Positions 7,927 through 15,693 of a stretch of DNA of 39,508 nucleotides are shown here, piece after piece. Origin of the DNA: UBA8653 sp963978155 (GTDB lineage Bacteria; Planctomycetota; Phycisphaerae; Phycisphaerales; SM1A02); the NCBI GenBank assembly GCA_963978155.1, contig CAXBRK010000006.1, forward strand, positions 1 to 39,508, in the 5' to 3' direction. Both the position numbers and the translations under genes were made by a program. The first letter of the stretch is position 1. Every line of letters begins with the position of its first letter. The notes under the pieces were generated by a model. It saw nothing but the letters and a program-made list of their open reading frames with translations, was not told where the DNA came from and did not search any database.

Positions 7927-9165
7927 TTGCGCGTTTTGATGATCAATCAGGTCTTCTACCCCGATGTCGCGGCGACAGCGCAACACGCGCACGACTTGAG
8001 CCGTTCATTGGTGGCCTCGGGACATGAGGTATCGATCATTGCGTCTCGAGCCCTGTATGGACAAAAAGGGGCGGCACTTCCGGCCTACGAAGAGATTGAC
8101 GGAATCAAGGTTCACCGCGTTGGGCGCAGCTTTTTTGGCAAATCATCTATTTTGGCTCGGGTCTTTGACTTCGGGTACTTCTACCTCGCCGCGACCGCAA
8201 AATCGATCATGCTTCGGCGGCACGACGTCTCAATTTGCTTCACCACACCACCGTTTATTGCTCTTCTCGGTTGGTTCTTGCGTCTGTTGAAGGGCACCAA
8301 AATGGTCTACTGGGTTATGGATCTTTACCCTGATTTGCCGGTTGCATGTGGTGTGATGCGAGAAGGCACCTGGAGCACAAAATTCTTTGAGGCCATCAAT
8401 CGATTCTGTTTGCGTCGGGCCAACGCCGTGGTTGCTTTGGGCCGGTGCATGCGCGACCGGATTCTGGCGAAGGGGATTGAGCAGGACCAAGTGCAAATTA
8501 TTGGAGTTTGGACAGACTCTGAAGAAGTGAAGCCGATCCCTCGCCAAGACAATTCATACCGAAAAGAGTGGGGGATAGAAGATCGGTTTCTGGTGATGTA
8601 CTCCGGCAACTTTGGTCTTGGACACGACGTTGACACTTTTTTGCAGGCAGCCCAAAGGCTCCAAGATGACGATCGAATCCGGTTCGCCTTCGTGGGTGGC
8701 GGCAAGAAGAAATCGATCGTCGAAGATTTTGTCAAGAAGCATCAACTCCAGAACGCAGTACTCGCGCCGTACCAGCCCCGAGAAAGCCTCGATGAGTTGC
8801 TGAGCGCTGCAGACTGCCACTTGGTGAGCTTGTTGGTTGGTGTCGAGGGCATCATGGTCCCGTGCAAACTCTTTGGGATTTTGGCTGCGGCTCGTCCCGC
8901 GCTCTTTATTGGCGCTGATCAAAGTGAAATTTCCCAAGTGATTCAAGACGACGACTGTGGATCGACAGTCGACGAAGGAGATGTTGACGGGCTGGTCAAC
9001 GCCATTCTTTCGTATGCCGACGATCCTGAACTGGCCCGTCGACAAGGGGATGCCGGACGCAGCGCTTTGATCGAAAAGCACGCCACCGTCCATCGATGTG
9101 AAGCGTGGGAAAAACTGTTGAAATCAGTGGTAGGCCAGCCTGAAAGCGAGGCAATGGGCGCATGA
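7927..9165 (+). CDS. GT4-family glycosyltransferase (WcaI-like)
   Basis: The preferred start is TTG at 7927, because AAGGAG (7915-7920) lies exactly six bases upstream; the ATG at 7939 is too far from it and the longer frame to 7786 lies inside fcl. The product is 412 aa. The N-terminus MRVLMINQVFYPDVAATAQH is the pattern seen in WcaI/WbuB-type transferases (QxFxPD, GHEVSIIAS). The C-terminal GT-B domain has YSGNFGLGHD, FVGGGKKK and the donor-binding segment VEGIMVPCKLFGILAAARP. It likely moves a sugar from a nucleotide donor to a lipid-linked acceptor at the inner face of the membrane. It starts 10 bases after fcl and overlaps the next gene by four. Confidence 0.9.
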   Translation: MRVLMINQVFYPDVAATAQHAHDLSRSLVASGHEVSIIASRALYGQKGAALPAYEEIDGIKVHRVGRSFFGKSSILARVFDFGYFYLAATAKSIMLRRHDVSICFTTPPFIALLGWFLRLLKGTKMVYWVMDLYPDLPVACGVMREGTWSTKFFEAINRFCLRRANAVVALGRCMRDRILAKGIEQDQVQIIGVWTDSEEVKPIPRQDNSYRKEWGIEDRFLVMYSGNFGLGHDVDTFLQAAQRLQDDDRIRFAFVGGGKKKSIVEDFVKKHQLQNAVLAPYQPRESLDELLSAADCHLVSLLVGVEGIMVPCKLFGILAAARPALFIGADQSEISQVIQDDDCGSTVDEGDVDGLVNAILSYADDPELARRQGDAGRSALIEKHATVHRCEAWEKLLKSVVGQPESEAMGA

Positions 9166-9950
9166 TCAAATACGTCTTTATCCAGAACGACCCGTTCCTT
9201 CTCCCCAAAGTGCTTGACAAGTATCTGCGAGAGTTTGCGGACACCACCGCCGGGGTCAACATTCAATCGGTCGCTCAGGGCAAACGAACGGTGCTTCAAA
9301 CCGCTTGGGATTTGTACCAGTTGTATGGCTTCAACTATTTCCAGTGGAAGGTGCGCCGGTACATCATCAAAAAGTTGCTTGCCAAGGTCCAGAACGACAT
9401 CCTTGGTTCGACCAAGCATTGCCATAGCGTTGCGGCCGTGGCAAGGAAATACGGCGTTGAGGTCACTCAATCCGTTGATGTCAACAGTGAGGAATTCTTG
9501 GCCCATCTTCGGGACAAAGGGGTTGAGTTCATTGTTTCGATCTCCGGTACCCAGATGTACCGAAAAAAACTGCGTGATCAAACCGCCGCAGGGATTGTGA
9601 ATTGCCATGGTGCTTTGTTGCCAAAGTACCGAGGGTTGATGCCAAGCTTCTGGACTCTGGCCAATGACGAAAAGGAAGGGGGCGTATCGGTTCACTTTGT
9701 CGACAAAAAGCTCGACAATGGACCCATTGTGGTTCAAAAGCGATATCGCATACATCCTCATGACACCCTTGAAGATGTGATGTCTCGATCAAAAGACTTG
9801 GCCGCCGAAGCCATCATCGAATGTGTACGTTTGGTGGAAGCTGGTGATCCTCCGCTGTTGGAGAACCCAGAAGATTGTTCCACTCACTTTTCAATGCCTG
9901 GACCTGAGGATGTGCGCCGGTTCCGTCGCGCTGGCCATCGATTCCGCTAA
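9162..9950 (+). CDS. Formyltransferase of the methionyl-tRNA/sugar formyltransferase fold
   Basis: The 262-aa protein contains the formyltransferase core: N-x-H in IVNCHGALLPKYRGLMPSFW, followed by GGVSVHFVDKKLDNGPIV, which supplies the catalytic Asp. These are the Asn-His-Asp positions that use 10-formyl-tetrahydrofolate in Fmt, ArnA and the N-formyl sugar enzymes. It lacks the C-terminal domain of Fmt, and its first 80 residues (YGFNYFQWKVRRYIIKK) differ from Fmt. Inside a polysaccharide cluster a role in N-formylating an amino sugar, or in a related acyl transfer, is the best inference. No sugar aminotransferase is present in the window to make such a substrate. ATG overlaps the previous stop by four bases. 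Confidence 0.85.
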   Translation: MIKYVFIQNDPFLLPKVLDKYLREFADTTAGVNIQSVAQGKRTVLQTAWDLYQLYGFNYFQWKVRRYIIKKLLAKVQNDILGSTKHCHSVAAVARKYGVEVTQSVDVNSEEFLAHLRDKGVEFIVSISGTQMYRKKLRDQTAAGIVNCHGALLPKYRGLMPSFWTLANDEKEGGVSVHFVDKKLDNGPIVVQKRYRIHPHDTLEDVMSRSKDLAAEAIIECVRLVEAGDPPLLENPEDCSTHFSMPGPEDVRRFRRAGHRFR

Positions 9951-9952
9951 TC

Positions 9953-10822
9953 ATGAGCATTCCCACGGCCCCACTTTTGCATGCCCTTTCCTTCGATATC
10001 GAGGATTGGTTTCACATGGTTGAAATTGAGGCGGTTGAAGATCCGAAGCTGTGGCCCACTCTTCCATCATTGGTAGAGCGCCGTACCGACGAAATTCTGG
10101 CCATCTGTCAGCGGGCAAAAGTTCGTGGCACGTTTTTTGTTCTTGGTTGGGTGGCCGAGAGGTACCCCGCGTTGGTGAAGCGCATCGCCGACGAGGGCCA
10201 TGAGCTTGCCACCCATTCCTATTGGCATCGGAAGGTCTACAGCTTGACGCCTGAGGTGTTCCTTGAGGACATGCGCCGGTCGATTGACGTCATCGAATCT
10301 TCATCGGGATCACGGGTCCGTGGGTTCCGAGCACCTTCTTTTTCCATTACCCCCGGCACCGAGTGGGCGTTTGATGTCCTTCATGAACTCGGTTTGGATT
10401 ACGACGCCAGTTTGTTCCCCGCCGCACGGGGTCACGGAGGGTACGGATGCCCTGTCCAGGCTCATGTCTTTGGCGATGCTCCGAGTGGACGTCCGCTGCC
10501 TGAGCTTCCAATGAGCATCATGTCGATTGGGCCCAAAAGGGTGTGCTTCTCGGGGGGGGGATACCTTCGACTCTTCCCGGGTTGGCTCATTCGGCGGGGG
10601 GTGGATCAACTGGCAAACCAGGGGATCCCAACGGTGGTGTACTTGCACCCTCGAGATTTTGCACCTGATTGTCCACGTGTGCCCATGCCTCTTCATCGCC
10701 GGTTCAAGTGTTACGTCGGGGCCAAATCAACGGCGTCCAAATTGACCATGTTGTTGGATCGGTATCGATGGGGAACTTGTTCTGAGGTCCTTCAACGTTC
10801 AGGCTTATTGGAGGCGGCATGA
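9953..10822 (+). CDS. Polysaccharide deacetylase, exosortase/EPS-locus type
   Basis: A carbohydrate esterase 4 (NodB fold) enzyme of 289 aa. Motif 1 is SFDIEDWF (Asp15, Asp18), motif 2 is ATHSYWH with zinc ligands His88 and His92, motif 3 is RGFRAPSFSIT. The combination FVLGWVAERYP, GHELATHSYWHRKVY and RAPSFSIT is the pattern I know from the PEP-CTERM/exosortase-associated deacetylase subfamily. It probably removes N-acetyl groups from hexosamine units of an exopolysaccharide. No signal peptide is visible, so cytoplasmic or unconventional placement is possible. Two bases separate it from the previous stop, and its TGA overlaps the next ATG. Confidence 0.92.
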   Translation: MSIPTAPLLHALSFDIEDWFHMVEIEAVEDPKLWPTLPSLVERRTDEILAICQRAKVRGTFFVLGWVAERYPALVKRIADEGHELATHSYWHRKVYSLTPEVFLEDMRRSIDVIESSSGSRVRGFRAPSFSITPGTEWAFDVLHELGLDYDASLFPAARGHGGYGCPVQAHVFGDAPSGRPLPELPMSIMSIGPKRVCFSGGGYLRLFPGWLIRRGVDQLANQGIPTVVYLHPRDFAPDCPRVPMPLHRRFKCYVGAKSTASKLTMLLDRYRWGTCSEVLQRSGLLEAA

Positions 10823-11388
10823 CCAATCGTCACGTTCATCCAATTCGCGGTACCGACCGGACCGGGCACAGCAAGAGCAGCTTTTCGTTGGGCCAGCGCT
10901 GTGGGCGGTTGGTTTGGCAAATCTGTTCACCGTTGGTGACATGGTCACCGCGGCCCTGCCATGGATGGCGACGCTTTGTGCTTCGTTGCTTTGGTGCTCG
11001 ACTCCACTCCACAGCTCGTGTGTATCCCGGAGTTCGCATTTGGCACCCCTCTCGACTGATCATGCACGAGTGCTCGTGTGTCGCAGAACGCGTTGATGTC
11101 TACAACCCCGACATTGTGGTGATCGAGAAGGGAGCGACGGTGAGTCAAGGCACATGGCTGTGCACCGCCACTCACGATTTCGATGATCCAGATCATCCAC
11201 TGGTCACCTCACCCATTCGGATTGGCGAGGGAGCCTGGGTGGCCGGGGAAGTTTTTGTGGGGCCTGGAGTTCAAGTGGGTGCTCGCGCCGTCGCTTTGGC
11301 TCGCGCGGTTTTGGTGAAAGACATTCAGGATGACGAGGTCGTTGGTGGCAATCCAGCTCAGGTTCTGCGGAAGAGAGGCCATTCATGA
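10819..11388 (+). CDS. WcaF-like hexapeptide-repeat acyltransferase (first of three)
   Basis: A 189-aa left-handed beta-helix acyltransferase. After a basic N-terminus come FVLRCFGARLHSTARVYP (the typical entry to the helix), repeats such as IVVIEKGATVSQGTWLCTATHDFDDPDHP with the catalytic His, and PIRIGEGAWVAGEVFVGPGVQVGARA, ending in the GGNPAQVLR signature. Family members O-acetylate exopolysaccharide sugars from acetyl-CoA. It overlaps both neighbours by four bases, so it is translationally coupled in the operon. Confidence 0.88.
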   Translation: MTNRHVHPIRGTDRTGHSKSSFSLGQRCGRLVWQICSPLVTWSPRPCHGWRRFVLRCFGARLHSTARVYPGVRIWHPSRLIMHECSCVAERVDVYNPDIVVIEKGATVSQGTWLCTATHDFDDPDHPLVTSPIRIGEGAWVAGEVFVGPGVQVGARAVALARAVLVKDIQDDEVVGGNPAQVLRKRGHS

Positions 11389-12902
11389 GTGGCAACATTG
11401 ATGTGCTGATCATTGCTCACAACGAAGCATTGAATTTGGGTCATTGCCTTGAGAGTTTGCAGGGTTGGGTTCGAAAGATCCATGTGATTGATTCAGGATC
11501 CACAGACGGAACACAAGAGCTTGCAAAATCCATGGGCGCTGAAGTTGTGCATCACGATTGGGAGGGATACGCGCGACAGAGAAACTGGGCTCTTCAACAT
11601 CTTGATTTCACCGCCCCGTGGACATTGGTGCTTGACGCCGATGAATCAATCACCCCGAAGCTTCGGGAAGAATTGATTTCGATTGCCGATCAGAATCCAG
11701 AGAACGTCACCGAAAACGGTTATTACATCAATCGTCTGACGTGGTTCATCGGGAAGCCGATTCGGCACTGTGGTTATTTCCCCTCCTACCACCTTCGGTT
11801 CTTTAAATCTGGTCTTGGCCAGTACGAAGAACGCGAAGTCCACGAACACGTGGAGCTGACGGGGCCTGTTGGCCGTATTGAAACGCCGATGTTGCATGAT
11901 GACCGACGGGGCTTGGAGCACTACGTGGCCAAGCACAATCGGTACTCGACCCTCGAGGCACGAGCGCTTGCACGAGAATTGGCAGAGCCCGTGAAAGAAT
12001 CCAGTGCGCTGGAGCCGGCGGCTCGTCGACGAAGATGGGCCAAGAGAAACATTCTCCCAAGGGTGCCTTCCCCTGGGTTGCTCCGATTCCTTTACATGTA
12101 TGTGTTCCGCATGGGGTTCTTGGATGGCAGTGCTGGTTTTCATTTCTGCCGGTTCATTGGGTCCTATGACGACTTCGTCGCCATGAAGTTGCGGGCCATC
12201 CGTGCTGGTCAGGATCCAGCTCCTTCTTGGGGAGGAAGAGGTGGATGGAAGAGTGGACAGTTGGTCGGAGACACCAATGCTGGAGGCAACGCTCCCATTC
12301 CACCAGCGCCAACTCCGGACGCGCCAGTGGTGTCTTCATCCAGCCGCGAGAATTCATCACCAACGCGGCAGATGCAGCCTGAGAGCAGCCCCTGGACTTT
12401 CCGTGAGAAGCTTGGTCGCGCGGCTTGGATGATTTTTGGGCGACCGTTGTTCCGCGCCACATTTCACAACTGGTACGGCATCCGCCGTTGGATTCTGAGG
12501 CGGTTTGGGGCCAAGGTTGCCGCGGGGGTATCCATACGACCCAGCGCTCACATCGAAGTGCCGTGGATGATTGATCTCCGTGAAGGTGTCACCATCGGTG
12601 ACTATGCCATCTTGTACAGCTTGGGCCCGATCACCATCGGTGAACGATCAATCATCAGCCAGTACGCGCACTTGTGTGCAGGCACCCACGACTACGCGGA
12701 CCACACTTTCAAGTTGATTCGTACTCCGATTCATATTGATCAGGATGTATGGATCGGGGCCGATGCCTTTGTTGGTCCGGGGGTAGAAGTTGGACCGCTG
12801 GCGGTGCTTGGCGCACGATCAAGTGCGTACAAAAACCTTGCGGCGGGACGTATTCATGTCGGCAATCCGGCGCGAGACTTGAAAGAACGGACATTGAAAT
12901 GA
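11385..12902 (+). CDS. Fusion: GT2 glycosyltransferase plus WcaF-like acyltransferase
   Basis: A 505-aa two-domain protein. Residues 1 to about 265 form a GT-A glycosyltransferase of the WaaE/KdtX type: LIIAHNEALNLGHCLESLQ, VIDSGSTDGT, ARQRNWAL, the metal-binding LVLDADE and the acceptor-side REVHEHVE. A Pro/Ser/Gly-rich linker spans about 275-325. Residues about 335-505 are a complete hexapeptide acyltransferase with GAKVAAGVSIRPSAHIE, QYAHLCAGTHDY and HVGNPARDL. Reading is continuous through the linker with no sign of a sequencing frameshift. Transfer and acylation of the same sugar by one polypeptide is the natural inference. It overlaps the following gene by four bases. Confidence 0.9.
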   Translation: MSGNIDVLIIAHNEALNLGHCLESLQGWVRKIHVIDSGSTDGTQELAKSMGAEVVHHDWEGYARQRNWALQHLDFTAPWTLVLDADESITPKLREELISIADQNPENVTENGYYINRLTWFIGKPIRHCGYFPSYHLRFFKSGLGQYEEREVHEHVELTGPVGRIETPMLHDDRRGLEHYVAKHNRYSTLEARALARELAEPVKESSALEPAARRRRWAKRNILPRVPSPGLLRFLYMYVFRMGFLDGSAGFHFCRFIGSYDDFVAMKLRAIRAGQDPAPSWGGRGGWKSGQLVGDTNAGGNAPIPPAPTPDAPVVSSSSRENSSPTRQMQPESSPWTFREKLGRAAWMIFGRPLFRATFHNWYGIRRWILRRFGAKVAAGVSIRPSAHIEVPWMIDLREGVTIGDYAILYSLGPITIGERSIISQYAHLCAGTHDYADHTFKLIRTPIHIDQDVWIGADAFVGPGVEVGPLAVLGARSSAYKNLAAGRIHVGNPARDLKERTLK

Positions 12903-13453
12903 GTGAGAGCTTGCCACTGAAATTTGGATTTCAAGTCCAGGTGGCAAACGCGCTCTGGCGACTGGTCTGGATTTTGCTTTTTCGCATTTCTCCACCGTTT
13001 GCTGTGGGCTGGCGAAGATTGCTGCTCAGAGCCTTCGGGGCAAAAATCGGAACCGGGGTTCGAATCCATGCCACAACCCGGATTCGTCGGCCATGGAATT
13101 TGGTTCTTGGCGACGGGGTTCGGGTTGAGCCTCAAGTTATTTTGAACGCCAACGGTGGAATCAACATTGGTTCGGGAACATTGATTTCGCAATACGCCCA
13201 CTTGTGTGCAGCCAACCACGATTACCGGGATCCAGACATGCGTTATCTGGCCAGTCCCATCGTCGTCGGTCAGGGTTGCTGGATCGCAACCGATGCGTTT
13301 GTTGGTCCCGACTGTCATATCGGGAACGGATCGATGTTGGCGGCCCGTTCGACAGCTTTTGGCCAACTACCGGGGGGTATGCTTTTGATCGGTGAGCCAG
13401 CCACACCTGTTCGACCCCGCCCCGCCGCCAACCACACTTCTGGAAATTCTTGA
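12899..13453 (+). CDS. WcaF-like hexapeptide-repeat acyltransferase (third)
   Basis: The start is ATG at 12899, overlapping the previous TGA (ATGA); the frame is open further upstream only inside the preceding gene. The 184-aa product has LLLRAFGAKIGTGVRIHATT, the active-site SQYAHLCAANHDYRDPD, SPIVVGQGCWIATDAFVGP and LIGEPATPVRP in place of the usual GNPA. It resembles the acyltransferase half of the preceding fusion (shared QYAHLCA...HDY), so a duplication is likely. The role is probably O-acetylation of the same polysaccharide. Its stop overlaps the cysS start. Confidence 0.88.
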   Translation: MSESLPLKFGFQVQVANALWRLVWILLFRISPPFAVGWRRLLLRAFGAKIGTGVRIHATTRIRRPWNLVLGDGVRVEPQVILNANGGINIGSGTLISQYAHLCAANHDYRDPDMRYLASPIVVGQGCWIATDAFVGPDCHIGNGSMLAARSTAFGQLPGGMLLIGEPATPVRPRPAANHTSGNS

Positions 13454-15003
13454 TGTTGAAGTTGCACAATTCGCTGACCCGAACGACTGAACCGCTTGGG
13501 CAACGGAATCCATCCGGGCCCATCAAGTTTTACACATGTGGGCCAACGGTGTACGACGTGGCCCATATTGGCAACTTTCGCTCTTTCTTGAATGCGGATC
13601 TTCTTCGGCGCACCCTCGAGTTCTTTGGCCACGAAGTGATCCACGTCATGAACATGACGGACGTCGGTCACATGACCGAAGACAGTTCGGCGGATGGTGG
13701 CGGGCAGGACAAGATGGAAGTCGCGGCCGTACGCCTGAAAGAAGCCAAAAAGTCGGGCGCGCTTCCGGATGGAGTCGAGGTTGACGCAAACGACCCATAT
13801 GCCATTGCCGACTATTTTGCGGGCCGCTTCCTTGACGATGCCAAAGCACTTGGCCTGCGCGTGGTGTTCGATGCTGAGGAATTCCCAGAACGAATGCCGC
13901 GGCCGACCAAGTACATCCCGCAGATGATCGCCTTCATTCAGCGATTGATTGAAAAGAATCACGCCTATGTCGCTGAAGATGGTGTGGTGTATTTCGATAC
14001 CCAATCTTTCCCCGACTACGGTCGGCTGTCTGGCAACACCCTCGACACCATCCGTTCTGGTGAGGGGGGCCGGGTTGACAGCCAAACTCAACAAGTGAAA
14101 AAACACCCCGCTGATTTCATGCTTTGGAAGCCAGATCGTCAGCATCTGATGCGATGGGACAGTCCTTGGGGTGAGGGGTATCCAGGTTGGCATATTGAGT
14201 GCAGCACCATGGCCATTGAACTGCTTGGTGAAGAAATCGATATTCACTCAGGAGGGGAAGACAATATTTTTCCTCACCACGAGTGTGAGATTGCGCAGTC
14301 ACGATGCTTCACCGGCCGCGAGTTCTTCGCTCGTCACTGGTTTCATACGCGGTTCTTAATGATCGAAGGCGCCAAGATGTCCAAGAGCGCCGGCACGTGT
14401 TACGTGCTTGAGGATCTTCTCGAGCGTGGCGCGACTCCAGCTGCCGTTCGGTTGGAATTGTTGCGCACCCATTACCGCAGCAATGCCAACTTCACCTTCC
14501 AAGGCTTGAAAGATGCTCAACGCATGATCGAGCGTTGGAAGCGGATGGAAGATTGGCTGAGCCGCCATGCTTCCATGGAGCGTCCCTCGCCTGGGCCGGT
14601 TGAGTCGGCCCTTGAGGCGTTCTCAGAGGCCATCGGCCATGACCTCAATGTGGCTGGTGCAATCGCCGCGCTGAATGGTGCCCTCGCCGGTATCCCGTTC
14701 GAAACGGAGTCCACCTCACCTCCGGCTGAAGATGGGTGCGGTTCTGGGACTTGGGGCGATGATCTCGCAGCTCTTCACAAAATGAATGCCGTACTGGGCG
14801 TTCTTGATCTGGAATGCGAACCTCCCCGAACTGGTGGAGGCATGGATGAAGACGCCATCGAGGCCAAACTTGTTGCCCGGGCTGAGGCCAAAGCCAACCG
14901 TGATTTTGCCGCCGCCGATGCCATTCGCGATGAACTGACTGCGGCCGGAATCGTGATCAAAGATGGTCCCGATGGGACCACATGGACCAGGAGCGTTGGC
15001 TGA
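13453..15003 (+). CDS. cysS: Cysteinyl-tRNA synthetase
   Basis: Class I synthetase that charges tRNA-Cys; 516 aa from ATG 13453, which overlaps the previous stop (TGATG). The HIGH motif is HIGN (38-41), the KMSKS motif is at 308-312. Zinc ligands are visible as Cys29 in FYTCGPTVY, Cys in WHIECSTMA, and the His/Glu of IFPHHECEIAQS. The C-terminal DALR-like and helical region ends with AAADAIRDELTAAGIVIKDG, the usual end of the family. It is longer than the E. coli enzyme by about 55 residues, mostly from insertions in the N-terminal third. It is transcriptionally joined to the polysaccharide cluster by position, though the link is probably not functional. Confidence 0.97.
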   Translation: MLKLHNSLTRTTEPLGQRNPSGPIKFYTCGPTVYDVAHIGNFRSFLNADLLRRTLEFFGHEVIHVMNMTDVGHMTEDSSADGGGQDKMEVAAVRLKEAKKSGALPDGVEVDANDPYAIADYFAGRFLDDAKALGLRVVFDAEEFPERMPRPTKYIPQMIAFIQRLIEKNHAYVAEDGVVYFDTQSFPDYGRLSGNTLDTIRSGEGGRVDSQTQQVKKHPADFMLWKPDRQHLMRWDSPWGEGYPGWHIECSTMAIELLGEEIDIHSGGEDNIFPHHECEIAQSRCFTGREFFARHWFHTRFLMIEGAKMSKSAGTCYVLEDLLERGATPAAVRLELLRTHYRSNANFTFQGLKDAQRMIERWKRMEDWLSRHASMERPSPGPVESALEAFSEAIGHDLNVAGAIAALNGALAGIPFETESTSPPAEDGCGSGTWGDDLAALHKMNAVLGVLDLECEPPRTGGGMDEDAIEAKLVARAEAKANRDFAAADAIRDELTAAGIVIKDGPDGTTWTRSVG

Positions 15004-15004
15004 G

Positions 15005-15601
15005 TTGTCACGGCCAGTCTTGGGACTGACTGGCGCCATCGCCGCCGGGAAATCTGCAGCGGGCGATCTGTTGGGTTCGATGGGATGCGTGGTCAGCCGC
15101 TCGGACCAGCATGCTCATGAAGTGCTGCGTGATCCTGAGGTGGTCAAAACCCTCGTGGATTGGTGGGGGGCAGGCGTCTTGGACGCCGAAGGGGCGGTTG
15201 CACGACCAGCCGTTGCCGAACGTGTCTTTGCCAACCCGGCTGAACGGGAGCGGCTGGAAGCGCTGGTTCATCCGCGGATCCACCTGCTCCGAGAGGCCTG
15301 CTTTGCCCACGCCACCCCGGCCACCAAAGCCCTTGTGATTGAAGCGCCGTTGCTGTTCGAGGCGAAAATGAATGAGCATTGCGTCCAAACCATCTTTATT
15401 GACGCGTCGAGGGCGGTCCGGTTGGCCCGTGTGGCCGAGCGTGGATGGGACAGCGAGGAACTTGATCGGCGGGAGTCTGCCCAGTGGTCACTTGACGTGA
15501 AGCGGCAGAAAGCGGATCATGTGATTCGGAACGAGGGCTCTCTCGATGAGTTGCGTTTGCAGCTTGAGACCATCCTCCTTCACCTGATTGCATCCGAATA
15601 A
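15005..15601 (+). CDS. coaE: Dephospho-CoA kinase
   Basis: Catalyses the last step of coenzyme A synthesis, ATP-dependent 3'-phosphorylation of dephospho-CoA. The P-loop is GAIAAGKS (10-17), followed by SRSDQHAHEVLRDP (substrate Asp), VHPRIH, VIEAPLLFEAKM and the lid RVAERGWDSEELDRRESAQW. The start is uncertain: TTG 15005 gives 198 aa, the family length, with AGGAG at 14989-14993 eleven bases upstream. TTG 14996, or a start inside the end of cysS at 14963, would also be open. It follows cysS at once and precedes rho. Confidence 0.92.
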   Translation: MSRPVLGLTGAIAAGKSAAGDLLGSMGCVVSRSDQHAHEVLRDPEVVKTLVDWWGAGVLDAEGAVARPAVAERVFANPAERERLEALVHPRIHLLREACFAHATPATKALVIEAPLLFEAKMNEHCVQTIFIDASRAVRLARVAERGWDSEELDRRESAQWSLDVKRQKADHVIRNEGSLDELRLQLETILLHLIASE

Positions 15602-15693
15602 CGGTGTCCTCGATTTCGAGGCTCCTGCTCCGAGATGTCATTTCTGTCCGTTTCTCTCGCCACTGGCAAAAAGTGGCACCAGGACCCTGATTC

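Noticed and set aside
9876..9883. TGTTCCAC, a parS half-site inside the formyltransferase gene
   Set aside because: The second half does not follow (ACTCAC), so it is not a palindrome.
11385..12902. Frameshift or assembly fusion explaining the GT2-acyltransferase gene
   Set aside because: The linker reads without stops and is Pro/Ser/Gly-rich as in real linkers, and both domains are complete. Only raw reads could settle this, so the fusion is kept as real.
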